Assembly (NCBI RefSeq): GCF_017877055.1
Contig: NZ_JAGIPG010000002.1
Coordinates: 1,054,001 to 1,118,000 of the forward strand
DNA: 64,000 bases
Direction: 5' to 3'
Origin: Neorhizobium galegae
GTDB taxonomy: Bacteria > Pseudomonadota > Alphaproteobacteria > Rhizobiales > Rhizobiaceae
The notes beneath the pieces were generated by a model. It did no database searches and was not told the DNA's origin. It saw nothing but the letters and a program-made list of their open reading frames with translations. Shown one piece after another: positions 7,724 through 15,908 of the stretch (within the stretch, counting starts at the first letter, position 1; each line of letters opens with the position of its first letter). Position numbers and translations under genes: made by a program.

Positions 7724-8304
7724 CGATAGTCGAGCTCCGCCGGCATCTTGGGAATTAAGCCCATCTCGACGGCCTCTCGGAAGAAGCGGGCCATTGAGGA
7801 ATAGGGATCTGTCGGGCTCCCCAAGATCGACGGCGAAAAGAAGCCGAGCGACTCAACGGAGACCTCCTGATCTTCGAGCGCCTTTGTCAGACCATGAAGG
7901 TCCAGGGCGGCGGTATGGACGCCCCGCATGGCCTCCACAACGGCCTTCATCTTGTCGCGGTACGTTGGAGCGACACCCGAGCGATACGCGCTCACAGCCC
8001 TGTGGCGCTCGACAGCAATCTGAGAGTCAAGCAGTTCTCCGGCCGAACGAAGAGCGCGAATCTCGTTCGCCATAGCGGACAGCCGCTCGCGCTTGCTCGG
8101 GGGCGTCGGCGTCGGCGCCTGGCCGATCAACTCGGCAACGCGGCGGGATGCGGCGGTGTCGACCACGCCGTCGAATTCGGGTTCATCGTTCCGCGCCAGG
8201 GCGAGCTGGTCAGCGATAGTTTGCGCCAGCGTCTGCCCGATCTCGGCGCGCTTCGCGGTTAGTTCGTCATGCCGCTCGGAATGACGCAGTTTTTCCAGTT
8301 TCAT
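7720..8304 (-). CDS. Coiled-coil phage-module protein of unknown function
   Basis: A 194-residue, mostly helical protein. Residues 1-40 and 72-150 have heptad-like patterns (LRHSERHDELTAKRAEIGQTL; RERLSAMANEIRALRSAGELL). The C-terminus is short and hydrophobic. It lies immediately upstream of the prohead protease with an ATGA overlap and overlaps the preceding gene by 38 bp. Being next to a capsid protease, it could be a scaffold or head accessory protein; that is inference from position and helical content only. Confidence 0.55.
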   Translation of the reverse strand: MKLEKLRHSERHDELTAKRAEIGQTLAQTIADQLALARNDEPEFDGVVDTAASRRVAELIGQAPTPTPPSKRERLSAMANEIRALRSAGELLDSQIAVERHRAVSAYRSGVAPTYRDKMKAVVEAMRGVHTAALDLHGLTKALEDQEVSVESLGFFSPSILGSPTDPYSSMARFFREAVEMGLIPKMPAELDYR

Positions 8305-8788
8305 TGAATGTCTCCACGATCGTCGCTAGCTCTCGGACGTCGTTCAGTTGGAATTGATGGATCCGCGAGGTTGGCCCGTTTATGTCGCCGTACCGGACGA
8401 CCGAGCGTTTGCCTGAGAGGCTTAGGCACTCGAGGGCGATACTGTTGTCGGCGATGAACATGCGGCCGTCGTCGAGATCGAGGTCGCCGAGCACGGGCGA
8501 CCTCGGCATAGTCTCAATGACCGCCCGCAGCATCTCGCCCGCTGTTCCAGGTAGGTCTGCATCACGCAATGGAAGCCGCCTCAGTGCGCGAACATGCGCT
8601 GGTGACGCTTGGATGCCATCTGAGGTTAGCCCTAAAACCACGTCGACCAGATGGTGAGGCTGAAGGTCGCCGCCGGACTTTCCTGGCAACATTCCTGCTT
8701 CGCGCAACTGACGAAGCGTCTGCCGAACCTTCGAGATGGGTTGTGAAAATAGCCGGGCGATCTGCCCAAGGTGGCGGGATTCCCGCAT
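8267..8788 (-). CDS. Putative winged-helix protein of the phage module
   Basis: A 173-residue protein when started at ATG 8788, which has GAGGAGA nine bases upstream; the reading frame stays open to 8872 but without a ribosome site. Residues 1-35 (MRESRHLGQIARLFSQPISK then VRQTLRQLREAGMLPGKSGG) look like a winged helix-turn-helix. The central part is hydrophobic and acidic (GDLDLDDGRMFIADNSIALE). No known family recognised. It could be a regulator of the downstream protease genes or a DNA-binding packaging factor. Confidence 0.55.
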   Translation of the reverse strand: MRESRHLGQIARLFSQPISKVRQTLRQLREAGMLPGKSGGDLQPHHLVDVVLGLTSDGIQASPAHVRALRRLPLRDADLPGTAGEMLRAVIETMPRSPVLGDLDLDDGRMFIADNSIALECLSLSGKRSVVRYGDINGPTSRIHQFQLNDVRELATIVETFNETGKTASFRAA

Positions 8789-8900
8789 TGTTGTTCTCCT
8801 CTCAAAAGGGTGCCCGCGCCGGATCCGCAGATCGACAGCGCGGGCGGCGCCGGCAGGACGCTCCGGTGCCATCTGTTGTGCGATTGCCGCACGTTTTAGG

Positions 8901-8938
8901 GAAAAAGAAAGCCCGCCGCCGGACTTGCCAGGGCGGGT
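8901..8938 (-). terminator. Probable Rho-independent terminator
   Basis: On the minus strand, ACCCGCC pairs with GGCGGGC around a 13-nt loop and is followed by CTTTCTTTTT. It lies between the 428-residue gene and the winged-helix gene and would stop or attenuate read-through between them. Confidence 0.6.
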
Positions 8939-8998
8939 TGAGTTGGGCGTCGGGGTGCGCCTATATTCAATGGGGTTGAAAACAGCTCGAAGTGGTAC

Positions 8999-10285
8999 TC
9001 AGGCGGCGATTTTTGTAGAGACTCTTTTCAGAACGTCCTCAACGACCTTGCGCCCCATGCGGTGAGCAGATGATTCTGCATAACCGCGCGCAAGGCCGAT
9101 TGTTCGGAAAGAGGCATCGGACAGGATGTCCTCGACGACTTCCATATCGCCCCTATCGAAGCCAGCAGCCTCAAACTTCTCGGCCCGTTCCATCTCCGCC
9201 AGCGCCTCATGCAACGGCGCGGATGTTGCGCCTTCGTTGGTGCCATTGGCCTCCGCGATCCCGGCCAGCCGTCCGTATTCCCTTGCAACACCGTCGGGCA
9301 GCTTCGTGACAGGTGGCATGACCGTGGTGTTTGCCTTCGCCTTGGAAAGGATGTTGTCATTGGCGACTGCCCTTGCCGTGCGCGGCGGCGGAGCGAGCGA
9401 TCTGGGGGCGTCTGTCCGTTGGTCTGACAAATACAATCCAGCGCCGCTTAGCCGTGTGTAAGCGCGATTTTCTTCTTGCCGGCGCTCGATATGCTTGGCG
9501 GTTTCCGAACCCTTGTCGAAGACCAGGCCAAGCGGATCGGCGACATAGTCCGGCCGGCACTTACGTCCGCGGTCGTCGCCGAAGGCAATGAGCTCGCCGT
9601 CACGAAAGATGAGACCGGTGAGCTTGCGCCTGCCGTCGGTTGTTCCAATGATGTACCACCCGCCATCCTGGCGGCGCTGGCTGGTTTCGATAAGAGGCGC
9701 ATACGCACGGAGCAGCATAGGAACGGACGGCAGAATGCTGCCCTGATTGTGAACCCGCTCGCCCTCCTTGCCAGGATTGGCATCTGCCGCAGGGGGCGTG
9801 TTATCATTCGCTGCGACAACGGGCGGACGAAGTAGTTCCGCGACCTGCCTCAAGGTTGCGGCAAGCGGCGACTTATCTTCAACCAAAGCCCGTTCGATCC
9901 GATTGCCTTCTCGACCGTGATTTGTCGCTATCCCAGCGGCGTCACGTTCGGCTAGCCATTCCGCAGTGGGGCCATCGTTCTCGCGACGGACAGTGACGGA
10001 TGGACCGGGGGGGGTGTCGAACCAAGATGATTTCTGGCTTCGGCTGAGTATATCGGCCGGGCGATCTTCTTGCGGCTCGATTGGACGCAAATCCCGCCAG
10101 TTGGGATCGGCGGGCAGAAGTTCCGGACGCTCTTCGTAATACTCCGCCCGCAGAAGATTGAGACGTGACCAAGCGATGCGCCTGCCACGCGATTGAATTT
10201 GGATACCTGTCATGATGGCCCCGATGGAATCCGCATATGAGCGGGAGAAAGTAACGGCCCGTTCCGGGTCTCGTGAGCGACACAT
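8999..10285 (-). CDS. Large hypothetical protein of the phage element
   Basis: Up to 428 residues; an alternative ATG at 10213 gives 404. Residues 200-280 form a beta-rich section (GWYIIGTTDGRRKLTGLIF, ELIAFGDDRGRKCRPDYVAD). The rest is charged and helical with proline-rich linkers containing the ANDN tetrapeptide, frequent in rhizobial proteins. No catalytic motif recognised. It is transcribed from a near-consensus promoter at 10307-10335 and is followed by a terminator-like hairpin, so it is the promoter-proximal gene of the minus-strand phage module. Confidence 0.55.
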   Translation of the reverse strand: MCRSRDPERAVTFSRSYADSIGAIMTGIQIQSRGRRIAWSRLNLLRAEYYEERPELLPADPNWRDLRPIEPQEDRPADILSRSQKSSWFDTPPGPSVTVRRENDGPTAEWLAERDAAGIATNHGREGNRIERALVEDKSPLAATLRQVAELLRPPVVAANDNTPPAADANPGKEGERVHNQGSILPSVPMLLRAYAPLIETSQRRQDGGWYIIGTTDGRRKLTGLIFRDGELIAFGDDRGRKCRPDYVADPLGLVFDKGSETAKHIERRQEENRAYTRLSGAGLYLSDQRTDAPRSLAPPPRTARAVANDNILSKAKANTTVMPPVTKLPDGVAREYGRLAGIAEANGTNEGATSAPLHEALAEMERAEKFEAAGFDRGDMEVVEDILSDASFRTIGLARGYAESSAHRMGRKVVEDVLKRVSTKIAA

Positions 10286-10306
10286 CCAACGTACAAGATG
10301 TAGTAT

Positions 10307-10335
10307 TTTATAGACTGTTTTTACAATTTTGTCAA
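10307..10335 (-). promoter_or_regulatory. Sigma-70 promoter with embedded operator-like sequence
   Basis: Reading the minus strand: TTGACA (10335-10330), a 17-bp spacer, then TATAAA (10312-10307). Bases 10335-10319 read TTGACAAAATTGTAAAA, matching 15 of 17 positions of the repeats flanking the XRE gene near base 70-363. The 327-bp interval 10286-10613 holds this promoter and no other gene that I can support. Confidence 0.65.
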
Positions 10336-10613
10336 GATATAGTGTCGCCTTGGCGTTTGATTTAAAAAATCAAAGATTCTAATAAAATCTCCGAATGAGT
10401 GGAACGCGGGTTCAGCCAAACGCCGATTTCATACCGATTTCGATGCCGGGGCCACAATTGCGAATTTTGCGGATGAGAAAAATTGCCTACCGCGCCGGTC
10501 ATATGGGAGAGCATGCCAGATAACACGACGCCCCTGTCGCGGCCTCAGTGGTGCACTATTAGCGAGTTATTAATATATACGTCTCATGCTTGTGCTGCTC
10601 AAAGGAGTCGCAC

Positions 10614-10793
10614 ATGACTGATTTGATTCTTCGCATAGCTACTGCTGCGTTGACGCTTCTTGCAGTTCTCGAACTGTTCGCACCTTTTAAACCGTGGCTC
10701 CCCTTGGGAGGGAACAACGCGACGCAAATGGCAATCGTCCTAGGGCTAGCCGCGTTCACAGTGGAAGCCGTAAGCATATGGGGAGCATTGTAG
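10614..10793 (+). CDS. 59-residue two-helix membrane protein
   Basis: ATG 10614 has AAAGGAG eight bases upstream. The sequence begins MTDLILRIATAALTLLAVLE, the first membrane helix; a second follows after a Pro/Gly-rich loop (FKPWLPLGGNN). Its end overlaps the start of the ribbon-helix-helix gene by 16 bp. No family known to me. Confidence 0.6.
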   Translation: MTDLILRIATAALTLLAVLELFAPFKPWLPLGGNNATQMAIVLGLAAFTVEAVSIWGAL

Positions 10794-11005
10794 TGGCAGT
10801 TCAAAACCGGATATCGGTCTCATTCAACGACGAAGAATACGCCGTTCTGGAGCGTCTGTCGTCACACACTCACAAGAGCAAAGCCGAGTTGATCCGCCTC
10901 ATTGTCGAGGAATATCTGCGTGACAACCCAGATAGGTTTCGACTCGAAACATCACTCGGTATCAACCGGAAAGCCAACATATTGCTGCCCAAGAAAACTC
11001 AATGA
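10778..11005 (+). CDS. Ribbon-helix-helix (CopG-like) DNA-binding protein
   Basis: About 75 residues. The strand NRISVSF followed by two helices (DEEYAVLERLSSHTHKSKAE and IRLIVEEYLRDN) is the ribbon-helix-helix fold used by MetJ/Arc/CopG repressors, which bind DNA as dimers through the beta strand. I choose ATG 10778; GTG 10793, right after the upstream stop, is an alternative. It follows a small membrane protein and precedes the cargo genes, so it may regulate either. No toxin partner is evident next to it. Confidence 0.7.
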   Translation: MGSIVVAVQNRISVSFNDEEYAVLERLSSHTHKSKAELIRLIVEEYLRDNPDRFRLETSLGINRKANILLPKKTQ

Positions 11006-11183
11006 TTTCTCACGCGCGCGCTACGCGTGGGCGCGCGAGGCAAAAAACCGTATTAGCGCTCATGGTCGATTGACCCACCGGTCTGGGGTTGGGCGGCTGG
11101 CGCCTTTTGGGGTGCCCCGGTGGGGCTGTTGCGCATGCCTGCCACGCTCTATACCTTAAGATGTAGGGCCGGGAGGAATCACT

Positions 11184-11870
11184 TTGACATTTTTCGTTCG
11201 AGATTGCGTCCGATGCGGAACCAGGAAAGTCAACCATCGCTTCGCTGGAGAGAGTATCGTAGGTAAGCGAAATGAGTATCACAGGGAAATAGCCGGCGCG
11301 TGCGCGGACTGCCGGCAGTTATCCGTCTACGATTGGGACTCGCCGCAGCCAACTACTCCGACTAACCAGATGACCGAAGGAAATATAGATCGCTTGGAAA
11401 ACGGAGAACTTGCCAAGGATGCAATCCGCATCGCGACAAGGCCAATCGATCTCAGCGAGCACATCCCGGACCGCATCGCAGGCCTCTTCCGCGAGGCGAA
11501 CGAATGCCGCCAAATGACCTGGTACGAGGCGGCAGGAGCCATGTATCGGAAGACCCTCGACGTAGCGACCAAGCATATCTATACGCACGATGATCGGCTG
11601 AGAGAAAAACAGCCTGCCCAGGCATTGCGAGCTCGGATCAACTCCCTCGGAGAAATGAAGATACTTGAGCACGATATTGTAGAGCTGGCCGATGTCGCAG
11701 CGCTTGACGGGAATGACGCAACTCATGATGTCGATCCATACACCAAGGAAGAAGCCGAGGCGCTTGAAGATTTGACGCTCGACCTGCTCGATCGCCTGTT
11801 CGTCCGACCGGCTAAGATTGCTGCGGTGAAGGCGAAGCAGATCGCTTCCGGGCAGAGAAGGTCGGATTGA
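11184..11870 (+). CDS. DUF4145 protein with N-terminal zinc ribbon
   Basis: A 228-residue protein. Cysteines C8/C11 and C40/C43 form two CxxC knuckles, as in a small zinc ribbon. Residues about 95-205 resemble DUF4145, a helical domain often found fused to or beside restriction-modification and other defence proteins (LFREANECRQMTWYEAAGAM then YRKTLDVATKHIY; LADVAALDGNDATHD). No nuclease motif is seen. It overlaps the next gene by one base (TGATG), so the two are coupled. The likely role is an accessory or nucleic-acid-sensing component of element cargo; this is inferred. Confidence 0.7.
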   Translation: MTFFVRDCVRCGTRKVNHRFAGESIVGKRNEYHREIAGACADCRQLSVYDWDSPQPTTPTNQMTEGNIDRLENGELAKDAIRIATRPIDLSEHIPDRIAGLFREANECRQMTWYEAAGAMYRKTLDVATKHIYTHDDRLREKQPAQALRARINSLGEMKILEHDIVELADVAALDGNDATHDVDPYTKEEAEALEDLTLDLLDRLFVRPAKIAAVKAKQIASGQRRSD

Positions 11871-12157
11871 TGTCGTTAGGTTGGGAAACGGCAGGGGATA
11901 TAATATCGATCGTTGGCATATGTTGCACAGTCTGGGGCGCGTGGGCTGCGGCTAAGGGAGTGATCTTGAAGCCGGAAGACGCTGTTGAAATAGGCGTCCC
12001 GCGATTTGCTGGAACTCCGGAAGAAAATCTCAACATGCCAATGGTTAAAAATCTTCTTCAGGCATCTGCAACGGCTAGACGCGGCTTAATCTTCGTTGCG
12101 GTAGGAAGTGCCCTGCAGGCAGTCCCATTAATAGGCAAGGTGGTCGCGACGCTATAG
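11870..12157 (+). CDS. Small membrane protein coupled to the DUF4145 gene
   Basis: A 95-residue protein starting at ATG 11870, which shares a base with the preceding stop. One hydrophobic helix lies near residues 9-32 (DIISIVGICCTVWGAWAAAK) and a second near 71-92 (RGLIFVAVGSALQAVPLIG), with a soluble loop of about 35 residues between them. It could anchor or be activated by the DUF4145 protein, a sensor-plus-membrane-effector arrangement known in abortive-infection systems. No homologue recognised. Confidence 0.6.
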   Translation: MSLGWETAGDIISIVGICCTVWGAWAAAKGVILKPEDAVEIGVPRFAGTPEENLNMPMVKNLLQASATARRGLIFVAVGSALQAVPLIGKVVATL

Positions 12158-12293
12158 TTCGCGCGCGCCTGGGGGCAGCATCGTGGCATTGTCCCTCGAT
12201 GGAGATTCGAATGCTATGTCACTTCCGAGATTAGACAATGTGTCGACTCTGAAGTGTTAGGCTAGCTAACTATTTTTGATTCGTGGGCGAGAA

Positions 12294-13280
12294 ATGGCAG
12301 ACGACATAGACCTTCAGGCTGCACGGTCGCGCGAGAAGGATCTTGCTCGACGGGATCTGAAGAATGCCCATTTGGAAGGTTTAGATTTAACGAACGTCGA
12401 TCTGACTGGCGCCCATATTGAACAAGCAAATTTTTCTGGCGCAAATCTGAGTGGCGCCACGCTCAATAAGGCGCACACGATGAATGCCGACATGAGCCAC
12501 GCCAATCTGTCTGGCGTGGTCGCCAACTCCACCGTCCTCTTCGGTGTGAACCTTTCAGGTGCGGATCTCAGGCACGCAAAGTTGGTCTCATCCCACTTCT
12601 CACGAGTCAAACTGCATGGAGCGGATCTCCGGAACGCCAACTTTCGGAATGCGCGGCTGAATGATGGAACGGATTTCACCGATTGTGTTGTTGACGACAC
12701 CACCATCTTTGATGGCGCGCACATACTTCGCCCATTGTCCAGGCAACCGGCATTTCGGTTTTATGAGGTTGAGCGAGGTATCCTTGTTCGGCGCCCCGAT
12801 GGTCCTCGCCTTCTCGAGGCTTTACCGCCTCGAGCCGCGACGTCAAGCCAAGATGGACGCATAGGTGAGATTGAAAGGCGCATCAGCGAATTGTTGGCCG
12901 CCCTAGCGCCATTGACGCCGTCCGACGCAGGCAGTGGCGAGACGGCTGCAGGTATGGGACACAACAATCCACCCGAACCAACTCCGTTGGAGCGCCAGGA
13001 ATTTGAAGGCCTGCGAACTACCCTCGCGGCATTGGCCGTGGAGATACATCGGGACGACATTAGGTCCGCAGATATTCTTGATGAGACCGAGACGCTGGAG
13101 CGCGCTTCAGCAAAAATCGCCGACTGGGTTGGAAGGAAGGTGGATTTGGCGGCGGATGAATGTGCGAAGCAGCTAGGAAAATCGCTGGCCGATGCTCGGG
13201 TTTGGATGGCCGGCTGGCTGGTGGTTTCGGGGAAGCTTGCCGCGTTGGTGGAGCTCCTAGTCTCCATAGCGCCAAACTGA
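12294..13280 (+). CDS. Pentapeptide-repeat protein with helical C-terminal domain
   Basis: A 328-residue protein starting at ATG 12294. Residues about 15-140 are A(D/N)LXX pentapeptide repeats (LKNAHLEGLDLTNVDLTGAH; ANFSGANLSGATLNKAHTMN; ADLRHAKL; ADLRNANFRNARL) that should form a right-handed quadrilateral beta helix. A short domain with RFYEVERGILVRRPDGPRLL follows, then a linker with GMGHNNPPE, a motif frequent in rhizobial proteins. A helical tail ends in a hydrophobic segment (WMAGWLVVSGKLAALVELLV), possibly membrane-associated. Three bases separate it from the next gene, so they form an operon. Some pentapeptide proteins mimic DNA and inhibit gyrase; this one may be a phage-related effector. 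Confidence 0.75.
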   Translation: MADDIDLQAARSREKDLARRDLKNAHLEGLDLTNVDLTGAHIEQANFSGANLSGATLNKAHTMNADMSHANLSGVVANSTVLFGVNLSGADLRHAKLVSSHFSRVKLHGADLRNANFRNARLNDGTDFTDCVVDDTTIFDGAHILRPLSRQPAFRFYEVERGILVRRPDGPRLLEALPPRAATSSQDGRIGEIERRISELLAALAPLTPSDAGSGETAAGMGHNNPPEPTPLERQEFEGLRTTLAALAVEIHRDDIRSADILDETETLERASAKIADWVGRKVDLAADECAKQLGKSLADARVWMAGWLVVSGKLAALVELLVSIAPN

Positions 13281-13283
13281 CCG

Positions 13284-14033
13284 ATGAGGGTTGCATTGAT
13301 CGAAGCTTACGATCTCGCTTTGGTGGCAATGAAGGACGCTTTGGTACAGATGGAGCGTGAAATACCAACGCCGCGCTTCGTGAAATCCGCGGCGGGATAT
13401 CGAGGATACAGGTTCACCGAACGTCTCCCTCAGCAAGCGATCTTCCTAAAAACGGTCCGCATCTTCAGCGCTATTCAATCCCTCCAATTAACGCTTGATG
13501 CCGGGTTGCTCTTGGATGCAGGGGCACTGATGTGCATCCTCGATGAAGTTGGTTCAGATGTACAGTTTCTGACAGCTCCCCTTGTCTTTCGTCTTGAGTG
13601 GGAGGTACTCCACACGCGCTTTCTTGCCGATTTCTTCGAAGAAGAGTTTGATCACCCCGAGATCCTAAAATCTTCGCAGAAACGGGATAGAGTGAGTCGA
13701 AAGCACATTCGCGCCTACATCGCGCGCGTACACGGGCACGGAGATACCTCCTCACATATTGACGTACTAAAGCTGATCGACAATGCGTTCTCTGGTTACA
13801 TACACGGGGCCGCCGTTCACATCATGGATGCATACAATAGCGAAGGTTTCGAGATTCCGGCATCGAGCCATCATCAACCGCTCCTAGACATTCGGGACCA
13901 GTTTGCAACTTACTTACATCGAGCGCTGATGGACTGCGCGCTCGCTGCCAAGGCGTTAGGATGTGAGGCGACGTTCAGCCGCCTTTTCCAGTTTATAACC
14001 TCCACCTTCACTGACGAAGGCTCCTTGCGATAG
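13284..14033 (+). CDS. Hypothetical helical protein paired with the pentapeptide gene
   Basis: A 249-residue, mainly helical protein that I cannot assign. The central segment (LTLDAGLLLDAGALMCILDE; DVQFLTAPLVFRLEWEVLHT; RFLADFFEEEF) resembles helical proteins of the DUF5677/HEPN-like kind, but no clear R-X4-6-H motif is seen. It starts three bases after the pentapeptide-repeat stop. The pair may be one functional cargo unit on a phage element; no experimental analogue comes to mind. Confidence 0.55.
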   Translation: MRVALIEAYDLALVAMKDALVQMEREIPTPRFVKSAAGYRGYRFTERLPQQAIFLKTVRIFSAIQSLQLTLDAGLLLDAGALMCILDEVGSDVQFLTAPLVFRLEWEVLHTRFLADFFEEEFDHPEILKSSQKRDRVSRKHIRAYIARVHGHGDTSSHIDVLKLIDNAFSGYIHGAAVHIMDAYNSEGFEIPASSHHQPLLDIRDQFATYLHRALMDCALAAKALGCEATFSRLFQFITSTFTDEGSLR

Positions 14034-14077
14034 CCATCTGCTCCGCACGGTCGGCGATGGCGCGGAGGGTGGCGGGT

Positions 14078-14332
14078 TCATGCTACGGAAGTCCCCTTCT
14101 TGTATATGTGAGAACGGGCAATCGGATATATCTCCCCGTCGGCGTCGCTCTCTATGACGAGAAACTTTAGGATGTCGTCGTCCTCGATCACGCCGATAAC
14201 GCGGACAGGTTCGCCTCCGTCGTCCTCGGCGTCGAAAGCATCGATGCGCATCATCTTGGGCGACGGCTTGACTGCAGCTAATGCGTCGATGATTGCGTCC
14301 TTGGTGGCTGAGTAGTGGTCGGCGTAATCCAT
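14078..14332 (-). CDS. Small acidic hypothetical protein after the replication gene
   Basis: An 84-residue protein starting at ATG 14332, whose first base is the last base of the preceding stop (TGATG). It has a helical start (MDYADHYSATKDAIIDALAA) and a beta-rich acidic remainder (VRVIGVIEDDDILKFLVIES). No family recognised. Being coupled to the replication-type gene, it may assist replication or simply be the last gene of that transcript. Confidence 0.55.
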   Translation of the reverse strand: MDYADHYSATKDAIIDALAAVKPSPKMMRIDAFDAEDDGGEPVRVIGVIEDDDILKFLVIESDADGEIYPIARSHIYKKGTSVA

Positions 14333-15576
14333 CACGCGGCCTCCGCCACTTTAGTGTAAAGAAGTCGATTACCGTCAGCTTTGACGTGGAGTGGCTTGAA
14401 CATGAGCTCATCGAGATCCTCGACTTGGCTGAGCCCAACCGCCCTGCAGATGTCAGCTAGATACTGAGTGCCCTCATTCTTGTACCGCTCGATGCAGCAA
14501 TCTAGGTAGAACCTGTGCTGAAGCTCGTTCCCGAAGTGCGTGCCTGGGGTATTGATGAGGAACGTCATCCATGCGCTGTGATCTCCACAGTCGTTGTCAA
14601 TACGATTATCGACAAACTCGCCCCAATACTCGCCAACGGGCCACAGTGATGGCGAGCCCTTCATGAACTCCGGGATGTCGTCGCTATTCCCCTCAACGTT
14701 GTCGTTGGCCGGCTCTGGTTTCTTGGCTGGCGCATTGGCCTTCGCCTTAGCGATAGCCGCACCTTTTGCATCGATGTGGACGATAGGCAGGTCTTCAAGC
14801 CATCGCTCCCCCTTGAGCCAGTTCGCCGGTTCCGGGATCCACTTCTTATCGACGCCGTGTTCCTTGTAATGAGCGGCCCAATCGCCGGCCACCTCAATAA
14901 TGATGTCGACGTCAGTGAGGATTTTTTTCCATTCGGCCCGGGCCTTCTTGATCCCATGCTTGCGCGGCCAGACTTTCCAGAACTCAGGGAATCCATCTCC
15001 CTCTCCCTCCGGGCTGCCCGCGACGGTGGCCGTAAGGCCAGCCGAGAGCGGCGGCGTAGCCGGCTCGGAGAACTCATTACCCACTACGTGTGACCCGGTC
15101 CTGTGGCCGGGTCCAGTAGATGGGTCTTCGTTCGGAGTTTTCTGAATACTATCAGCCGTAGCGTTCGGATTTTCCAGAACGCATGTGTTCGGGTTTTCCC
15201 GAACGCTAGAACTATCCACAGTAGCGTTCGGAGATTTCTGAACACTATGGGCTTTTTCCCATACGGGAATATAGCGGCTAGCCCTGCGGCCGGCGCCCTT
15301 CTCCTGGGTGAGGTAGCCCCAGGCGACGAGGTCCGTGAGTGCCGCATGAACGTCGCCGGTGAATAGCCCCACGCCAAAAGGATCGCGCTCCTTCACGGTC
15401 GCAACGACATGGCGGACGCTGGCGAGGGCATCGCCATATTTGGAATGATACCAATCGAGAATAAACCCAAAAACCAGGATGTGTTTGCGCTTGGCTCTCT
15501 TGTCGTAGGGAAGGATGGTCATGAGCCGGAACTTGGCCTCGAGGCTCTCAGGCTTCGGGGACTTAATGTCCTGCAT
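14332..15576 (-). CDS. Phage replication-initiator-like protein, lambda-O-like layout
   Basis: A 414-residue protein starting at ATG 15576; the open frame up to 15954 is rejected because it runs through the next gene. Residues 15-110 look like a winged-helix domain (KHILVFGFILDWYHSKYGDA; GVGLFTGDVHAALTDLVAWG). A low-complexity segment of about 50 residues carries four copies of a (V/I)(Q/R/L)(K/E)xPN unit. Next comes WKVWPRKHGIKKARAEWKKI, the motif of many phage and plasmid replication-type proteins, and a charged C-terminal part with PANDN. The repeated segment is encoded by four 18-bp palindromes. An initiator carrying its own origin within its gene is the lambda O arrangement. Confidence 0.65.
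   Translation of the reverse strand: MQDIKSPKPESLEAKFRLMTILPYDKRAKRKHILVFGFILDWYHSKYGDALASVRHVVATVKERDPFGVGLFTGDVHAALTDLVAWGYLTQEKGAGRRASRYIPVWEKAHSVQKSPNATVDSSSVRENPNTCVLENPNATADSIQKTPNEDPSTGPGHRTGSHVVGNEFSEPATPPLSAGLTATVAGSPEGEGDGFPEFWKVWPRKHGIKKARAEWKKILTDVDIIIEVAGDWAAHYKEHGVDKKWIPEPANWLKGERWLEDLPIVHIDAKGAAIAKAKANAPAKKPEPANDNVEGNSDDIPEFMKGSPSLWPVGEYWGEFVDNRIDNDCGDHSAWMTFLINTPGTHFGNELQHRFYLDCCIERYKNEGTQYLADICRAVGLSQVEDLDELMFKPLHVKADGNRLLYTKVAEAA
15130..15243. repeat. Four 18-bp palindromic iterons inside the replication gene
   Basis: Plus-strand copies: 15130-15147 GTTCGGAGTTTTCTGAAT, 15163-15180 GTTCGGATTTTCCAGAAC, 15187-15204 GTTCGGGTTTTCCCGAAC (a perfect 7-bp-arm palindrome), and 15226-15243 GTTCGGAGATTTCTGAAC. 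Start-to-start spacings are 33, 24 and 39 bp. The spacers before copies 2 and 4 also resemble each other. Candidate replication origin. Confidence 0.65.
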
Positions 15577-15814
15577 GGCTGGCGGCTCCAAGCGCCGCCA
15601 GGGCGAGTTCGGCAAGGCGGGCGGCAAGCAGCTTGGAGAAGGTAGCAGCGCGTCTGTGGCCGGCCTGTGGGGCATACAGCAAGTGCTGCCCATCCGGCTG
15701 GCGAACGAGGCGCAGACCGTAGAGCCTGACATGCTCGTTGAGCTCGACGTCGACGAAGGCGACGCAGGCGCGGTCGCCGGTTTCTTTGGTCGGGTGGGCG
15801 TAAAGAATTCGCAT
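15563..15814 (-). CDS. Small conserved-type phage protein upstream of the initiator
   Basis: An 83-residue protein starting at ATG 15814 behind an AGGAGA ribosome site. It begins MRILYAHPTKETGDRACVAF and contains VELNEHVRLYGLRLVRQPDG, giving a compact beta-alpha fold reminiscent of small SpoVG-like or early phage proteins; I cannot name the family with confidence. Its end overlaps the start of the replication gene by 14 bp, so the two are translated together. It is the first gene of the leftward early-type transcript at the element's right end. Confidence 0.6.
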   Translation of the reverse strand: MRILYAHPTKETGDRACVAFVDVELNEHVRLYGLRLVRQPDGQHLLYAPQAGHRRAATFSKLLAARLAELALAALGAASHAGH

Positions 15815-15908
15815 TTTTTTTCTCCTGTTAACGCGCACGACGGCGCGCCCGCCGGCGGTGCCGGGAGGTTGGTTTGGATATTATGACGAGATCGGCGCAG
15901 CGGTTTAG

